NCBI RefSeq assembly: GCF_021391495.1
Contig: NZ_CP090063.1
Location: 4,650,001 to 4,714,000, forward strand
Length of the DNA stretch: 64,000 bases
Reading direction: 5' to 3'
From: Amycolatopsis acidiphila
GTDB taxonomy: Bacteria > Actinomycetota > Actinomycetes > Mycobacteriales > Pseudonocardiaceae
In this document: positions 59,887 through 64,000 of the stretch, one piece after another
Layout of the letters: each line of letters opens with the position of its first letter
How positions within the stretch are numbered: position 1 is the stretch's first letter
The notes under the pieces: generated by a model
The model's input: only the letters and a program-made list of their open reading frames with translations
What the model was told of the DNA's origin: nothing
Databases searched by the model: none
Made by a program: the position numbers and the translations under genes

Positions 59887-60851
59887 CGCTGACCTCCAGT
59901 GGGTGTTCGCTGGTCGACGAGCAGGACTATCCGGCCGCCGGGATGCCCGCTCTCGCTGAGCCGGTGGGCGGCCGCGGCCTCGTGCAGGGGGAACTCGGCG
60001 CCGATGACCACGCGCAGGCGCCCGCTGCTGAGCAATGGCAGCACCTCGCCGAACACCTCGCGCATGCCCAGCCGGTGCACCATGCCGCGGGAGTAGGCCA
60101 CCCCGAGCCCGGCGGCCCGGTGGTCGGCGATGGTCACGACCTTCGCGGGATCGCCGGTGAGCGCCACCGACTCCGGCAGCACGCCCTTTCCCGGCGCGTC
60201 CAGGACGGCGTCGATCCCGCCGGGGGCAAGCGCTTTCACCCGCTCCGCCCAGCCTTCGCCGTGCTCGACGGCTTCGGCGCCGAACGAGCGGACCAGCTCC
60301 TGGCCGGACGGGCCCGCGGTGCCGATCACCTGGGCGCCCCACAGCACGGCGAGCTGCGCGGCGATCGCGCCGACTCCGCCCGAGGCGCCGTGCACCAGCA
60401 CGGTCTTCCCCCGCGCGGCTCCTTCGGCGATGCCGAGCTCGCGCAGGGTACGCACCGCGGTCTCGGCGCTGATCGCGACGACGGCCGCGGTCTGCCAGGG
60501 CAGTTCCGGTGGCTTCGGGACGAGGTCTTCGGCGTTGCACACCGCGTACTCGGCGTACGCGCCGTCAGCCGCGCGGCCGAACACCTCGTCTCCCGCCGTG
60601 AACGCGGTGACGTCCGGTCCCACGGCGTCGACCACGCCTGCCACGTCGGCGCCGAGCCGCTGCGGGCCGGCCAGTGGCGCGCCGGCCTCGGCAAAACCCT
60701 TGCCGCGCCTGCGTTTCCAGTCGACCGGGTTGACCCCGGCCGCCCGCACCGCGACGCGCACCTGGTGCGGGCCCGGCGCGGGCAGCCCGACCTCGTCGAG
60801 CCGCAGGACCTCGGGCCCGCCGTATTCGGTGAAGACGATCGCCTTCGGCAC
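59883..60851 (-). CDS. MDR-family NADPH:quinone/enone oxidoreductase
   Basis: A 322-residue protein: the GroES-like domain (MPKAIVFTEYGGPEVLRLDE; AGVNPVDWKRRRGKG) and a Rossmann domain with VLVHGASGGVGAIAAQLAVL near 150-169. It lacks structural zinc ligands, so it is a quinone-oxidoreductase/enoyl-reductase type. It is a second MDR enzyme in the operon besides the one at 53139. Its stop overlaps the FAD-subunit start. It may reduce a dearomatised intermediate after hydroxylation. Confidence 0.9.
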   Translation of the reverse strand: MPKAIVFTEYGGPEVLRLDEVGLPAPGPHQVRVAVRAAGVNPVDWKRRRGKGFAEAGAPLAGPQRLGADVAGVVDAVGPDVTAFTAGDEVFGRAADGAYAEYAVCNAEDLVPKPPELPWQTAAVVAISAETAVRTLRELGIAEGAARGKTVLVHGASGGVGAIAAQLAVLWGAQVIGTAGPSGQELVRSFGAEAVEHGEGWAERVKALAPGGIDAVLDAPGKGVLPESVALTGDPAKVVTIADHRAAGLGVAYSRGMVHRLGMREVFGEVLPLLSSGRLRVVIGAEFPLHEAAAAHRLSESGHPGGRIVLLVDQRTPTGGQR

Positions 60852-60861
60852 CGCCGCCCCC

Positions 60862-61563
60862 TCAGGCCCGCGACAGGGCGCGGTCGAGGGCGTGCTTCAT
60901 CCGCGCGTCCGGATGGACGTCCCGGATGTCGTGCAGGTAGCTCTTGTTGGCCAGCAGCAGCTCGGGGCTCGACGTGAGCAGGGTGGCCACGAGCGCCTCG
61001 GTGGCCGCCTCGAGGTCGTCCGCCCCGGCCACCCGCGACACCATCCCCAGCCGCTCTGCCTCGTGCGCCGGCAGCACCCGTCCGGTCAGGATGAGGTCGA
61101 GCGCCCGCTTCGGCCCGACGTAGGCCTCCACGTACCCCATCACGAACGACGGGGTCAGCCCGTGCCGGATCTCGTCGAACCCGAGCACCGCGGTGTCGGC
61201 CACGACGGTGAAGTCGCTCTGCAGCGCCACCCCGCAGCCGAACCCGACCGCCCGGCCGCGCACGGAGGTGACGGTGATGCCGGGAAAGCCGTTCAGCCCG
61301 TCGTTGGCCTCGACGATCAGCCGCGTGTTGTCCGCCTTCGTCATCCCCTCGGGCAGTACCTCGTGCTGGTCGCGGCCCAGCGAGAAGTCCGGGCCGGCGG
61401 CGCTGATCACGAGGATGTCGGCACCGGAGGCACCCGCCCCGCCCAGCGCGTCGGCGAACTGGCGCATCATGGTGCTGGTGATGAGGTTGCCGTGGGCGGG
61501 GCGGTCGAGCCGGAGCCGGGCGACCCGGCCGGTGGTCTCGAGTGTGACGAACTGGTCGCTCAT
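60862..61563 (-). CDS. Enoyl-CoA hydratase/isomerase family protein
   Basis: A 233-residue crotonase-fold protein. The oxyanion-hole strands are around GRDQHEVLPE (about 63-72) and RGRAVGFGCGVALQSDFTVV (about 102-121), and EIRHGLTPSF precedes the C-terminal helices. Glu at both usual hydratase positions is not obvious, so it may be a hydrolase- or isomerase-type member. It indicates CoA-thioester or ring-cleavage chemistry in the pathway. It is 10 bp upstream of the MDR gene in the same operon. Confidence 0.9.
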   Translation of the reverse strand: MSDQFVTLETTGRVARLRLDRPAHGNLITSTMMRQFADALGGAGASGADILVISAAGPDFSLGRDQHEVLPEGMTKADNTRLIVEANDGLNGFPGITVTSVRGRAVGFGCGVALQSDFTVVADTAVLGFDEIRHGLTPSFVMGYVEAYVGPKRALDLILTGRVLPAHEAERLGMVSRVAGADDLEAATEALVATLLTSSPELLLANKSYLHDIRDVHPDARMKHALDRALSRA

Positions 61564-61588
61564 CGGGTCCTGTCGCTCCTTCGGTCGG

Positions 61589-62584
61589 TCACTTCGCCGC
61601 GGCCTGGGCCGCCTGCACGTAGGAGTTGTCGAAGAGGCCGTTCGGGTCGGCCTGGACGACCTTCTGGTTCTGGCTGTTGGAGATGGTCGCCTTGATGGTG
61701 TCGGCCTGGACGACCGGATAGTCCGGCATCACCGCGATGCTGACGTCGTAGACCGAGTCGATGATCTTCTGGTCGGTGAGCCCGAGGTCCTTCTTCTCGA
61801 CCACGTAGGTGAGATCCTTGTTGCTCCGGCCGAGGTTCACCGACTCCGCGTACGCCTGGAAGAACTTGACCAGCGTGTCCTTGTGCTGGGCCGCCCAGGC
61901 CTTGTTCACGCCGAAACTGCCGTAGCCGTAGGGGATCTTCTCCGCGATCATGTCGTTGAGGTCCGGGAAGCCCTGCTGGGCGGCCAGCTGCGCGGTCGGC
62001 GGGGACACGATGATCGCGTTCACCACGCCCTGCTGCAACGCGGCCATCCGCGGGCCGTTGTCGCCGATGTAGACGACGTTGTAGTCCTTGCCGCGCACCA
62101 GCCCGCTGTCCTTCATCGCGACGTTGATGGCGGTGTCCGACGCGGAGCCCGCGCTGCTGGCGGCGATCGTCTTGCCCTTGAGGTCCTTGACCGAGGTCAT
62201 CCCCTTCTGGCCGTACACCTGGAAGAACATCCACGGGTACACCGCGGCCGCGATGGTGAACGGCGAGCCGGCGACGATGGCGCCCGCCATGTCCGAGACC
62301 CCGGACTGCGAGAGCTGCACCGAGTTCGTGGCGAGCGCCGGCGGCGCCTTCGTGCCCGGCAACAGCACCATCGACACGTTCAGCCCGTACTTGGTGAAGA
62401 TGCCGTTCTCGATCCCGAGGTACAGCGGGATGTTGGTGGCCGAGGTCGCGCCGTAGGCGATCTTGAAGTCCACCGGGCCCGCGCTCTGCCCGCTGCCGGC
62501 GCCCGAGCCGCTGCTGCCCGACCCGCAGGACGCGAGCAGGACCGAGGCGAGGGCGAGAGCCGCTGCGACTGTGAAGCGTCTCAT
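61589..62584 (-). CDS. ABC transporter substrate-binding lipoprotein (NitT/TauT family)
   Basis: A 331-residue lipoprotein: the signal FTVAAALALASVLLASC with lipobox LASC at residues 17-20, then a Ser/Gly linker and an NMT1/SsuA-like fold (YLGIENGIFTKYGLNVSMVL; LKGKTIAASSAGSASDT). It binds a small molecule outside the cell for the ABC ATPase and permease just upstream. NitT/TauT importers handle nitrate, sulfonates and aromatic or heterocyclic acids. Its place at the head of a heteroaromatic-type operon suggests that the last is likely. Confidence 0.93.
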   Translation of the reverse strand: MRRFTVAAALALASVLLASCGSGSSGSGAGSGQSAGPVDFKIAYGATSATNIPLYLGIENGIFTKYGLNVSMVLLPGTKAPPALATNSVQLSQSGVSDMAGAIVAGSPFTIAAAVYPWMFFQVYGQKGMTSVKDLKGKTIAASSAGSASDTAINVAMKDSGLVRGKDYNVVYIGDNGPRMAALQQGVVNAIIVSPPTAQLAAQQGFPDLNDMIAEKIPYGYGSFGVNKAWAAQHKDTLVKFFQAYAESVNLGRSNKDLTYVVEKKDLGLTDQKIIDSVYDVSIAVMPDYPVVQADTIKATISNSQNQKVVQADPNGLFDNSYVQAAQAAAK

Positions 62585-62611
62585 GGTGCTGCCTTTCGGA
62601 AGGGACGGCGG

Positions 62612-63409
62612 CTAACCCGCCGCGGCGAAGTCGTTTCCCCCGGTTTCGATCAGCTTCCACACCCGCTGCTCCAGCTGCTGGAACTCCAGGGTGTGCTTGA
62701 CGCTCAGGTCCCGCGGGCGGGGAAGGTCCACCGGGATGATCTCGCGCACCTTCGCAGGCCGCGGGCCGAACACGACGACCCGGTCGGCGAGGAACACGGC
62801 CTCGCTGATCGAGTGCGTCACGAACACCGACGTCTTCGTCTGGTGCGCCCAGATCCGCAGCAGCTCGACCTGCATGAGCTCCCGGGTCTGGGCGTCCAGC
62901 GCCGCGAACGGCTCGTCCATCAGCAGGATCTCCGAGTCGACGGCGAGCGCGCGGGCGAGGTTCGCCCGCTGTTTCATGCCGCCGGAGAGCTGATGCGGGT
63001 AGTACGCGGCGAACTCGGCGAGGCCGACGAGCTCGAGCAGCTCGTCCGCCCGCGCCACCCGCCGCTGCTTGCTCCAGCCGAGCACCTCCAGGCCGTACAT
63101 CACGTTCCCGGCGATCGTGCGCCACGGCAGCAGCTGCGCCGACTGGAAGACCGTCGCCCGGTCCATGCCCGGCCCGGTGATCCGCGCGCCGTCGAGCTCG
63201 AACCAGCCGCCGGCGAGCGGGAGCATCCCGCTGATCGCCGTCATGAAGGTCGTCTTCCCGCAGCCCGACGGGCCGACGATGCACAGGAACTCCCCCTCGC
63301 GCACGTCGAGGTCGATGCCGTCCACGACACGCGTGGTGCGTGCCGTGCGGCGGTCGCGGGTGGTGTAGGCGATCTGAACGTCCACAGCGGACAGTTTCGC
63401 GGTGCTCAT
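62612..63409 (-). CDS. ABC transporter ATP-binding protein (NitT/TauT family)
   Basis: 265 residues: Walker A VGPSGCGKTT near 45, Q-loop VFQSAQLLPW near 87, signature LSGGMKQRANLARAL near 142, Walker B ILLMDEPFAALD near 163 and switch VTHSISEA near 198. It energises import by the adjacent permease. The ATG overlaps the permease stop (ATGA). The N-terminal SAVDVQIAYTTRDRRTARTT insertion is slightly long for the family. Confidence 0.95.
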   Translation of the reverse strand: MSTAKLSAVDVQIAYTTRDRRTARTTRVVDGIDLDVREGEFLCIVGPSGCGKTTFMTAISGMLPLAGGWFELDGARITGPGMDRATVFQSAQLLPWRTIAGNVMYGLEVLGWSKQRRVARADELLELVGLAEFAAYYPHQLSGGMKQRANLARALAVDSEILLMDEPFAALDAQTRELMQVELLRIWAHQTKTSVFVTHSISEAVFLADRVVVFGPRPAKVREIIPVDLPRPRDLSVKHTLEFQQLEQRVWKLIETGGNDFAAAG

Positions 63410-64000
63410 GAGTCCGAATCGACCTTCCACGCGGAGAACCGGTTCTCGATCGTGTTCAGCAGCACGACCATCACCACACCGGCCAGCGCGAGGAACACGA
63501 CGGCGAAGTAGTAGCGGTCGGTCTGGAAGATCTGACCGGTGAGGTTGAGGTAGAAGCCGACACCGGCCGAGGCGCCGTACAGCTCGCCGACGACCACCGC
63601 GATGATGCCGCGCGCCACGCCGTTCTTCAGCCCGACGACGATGTGCGGCACGCTCGCGGGCAGCGCGACCGTGCGGAACACCCGGCCGTTGCGCGCGCCG
63701 AACGTGCGTGACATCCGGATCAGCTCCGGGTCGATCGTCCGGATGCCGACGGTGGTGTTGATGACCACCGGCCACACGGCCAGCAGGTACACCACCGCGA
63801 TCTTCGACGGGATGCCGATGCCCAGCACCAGCACCAGGATCGGCACCAGCGCGACGACGGGCGTCGAGTACAGCGCCGAGATGAGCGGGTCGGTCAGCTC
63901 GCGCAGCGGCCGGTACCAGCCGCAGAGCAGGCCCGCCGGGATCCCGGTGACGACCACGAGCAGCATCCCGATGCCGAACTCCTGGGCGCTGATCCCGATG
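63406..64000 (-). CDS. ABC transporter permease (NitT/TauT family), 5' end beyond the window
   Basis: The frame enters from the right edge (no start seen before 64000) and ends at TGA 63406, giving about 197 C-terminal residues. Membrane helices alternate with the conserved cytoplasmic EAA-like loop (IRMSRTFGARNGRVFRTVALP, cut here to FGARNGRVFRTVALP). This is the SsuC/TauC type. It is coupled to the ATPase gene. Operon transcription therefore begins beyond the window. Confidence 0.92.
   Translation of the reverse strand, partial: IGISAQEFGIGMLLVVVTGIPAGLLCGWYRPLRELTDPLISALYSTPVVALVPILVLVLGIGIPSKIAVVYLLAVWPVVINTTVGIRTIDPELIRMSRTFGARNGRVFRTVALPASVPHIVVGLKNGVARGIIAVVVGELYGASAGVGFYLNLTGQIFQTDRYYFAVVFLALAGVVMVVLLNTIENRFSAWKVDSDS

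Overview
The window is high-GC actinomycete DNA, most like a Pseudonocardiaceae genome such as Amycolatopsis. The basis is the strong G/C bias at third codon positions, frequent GTG starts, ATGA/GTGA start-stop overlaps, several apparently leaderless genes, and characteristic families (SARP-type regulator, GAF-ANTAR protein, TAT-secreted discoidin-domain protein, PASTA protein, AHSA1 proteins). No rRNA, tRNA, CRISPR array, transposase or phage gene was recognised. The genus is an inference.

Layout. (1) 1-9.1 kb: an aromatic-catabolism and one-carbon cluster. It holds a partial amidohydrolase, an acyl-CoA synthetase, an alpha/beta hydrolase, a LigA/LigB-type extradiol dioxygenase, formyl-THF deformylase (PurU), a methylene-THF reductase family protein, and two divergently transcribed LigM/DesA-type tetrahydrofolate-dependent O-demethylases. 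Together they suggest removal of methyl groups from lignin-type methoxyaromatics onto THF, recycling of the methyl-THF, and meta-cleavage of the resulting catechol or gallate. (2) 9.1-16.6 kb: a LacI regulator followed by two TAT-secreted proteins, each preceded by a perfect CG-centred palindrome. The first secreted gene and a CGNR zinc-finger gene on the other strand are frameshifted. (3) 16.6-24.9 kb: two unrecognised proteins, two RpiR regulators flanking a twice-frameshifted threonine-dehydratase-like gene, and patches of truncated genes. (4) 24.9-34.7 kb: a TetR/MFS efflux pair, a LolA/RseB-like protein with an ABC exporter, a lipase-like hydrolase, and a two-component system with DedA and UppP. 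(5) 34.7-43.3 kb: a truncated LLM oxidoreductase, an aminotransferase-fold protein lacking the PLP lysine, small proteins, and an AfsR/SARP-like regulator divergent from an ESX-effector-like gene with three 11-bp-spaced heptamers between them. (6) 43.3-51.2 kb: assorted enzymes and regulators with several stitched gene remnants. (7) 51.2-64 kb: a compact minus-strand catabolic operon. In transcription order it encodes an ABC importer, an enoyl-CoA hydratase-like protein, an MDR oxidoreductase, the three subunits of a CoxMSL-type molybdenum hydroxylase, an NCS2 permease, an alpha/beta hydrolase, a second MDR enzyme, a carboxymuconolactone-decarboxylase-like protein and an MFS transporter. This fits uptake and hydroxylation of an unknown heteroaromatic compound.

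The two catabolic loci are the most interesting functional units. A second theme is structural: many genes are frameshifted, and at several places truncated pieces of unrelated genes abut directly (about 22.4, 24.0-24.8, 35.25, 43.4-43.8, 48.1-48.5 and 50.1-51.2 kb). Either the genome carries many small deletions, or the assembly has indel errors and false joins. The sequence alone cannot decide between these.
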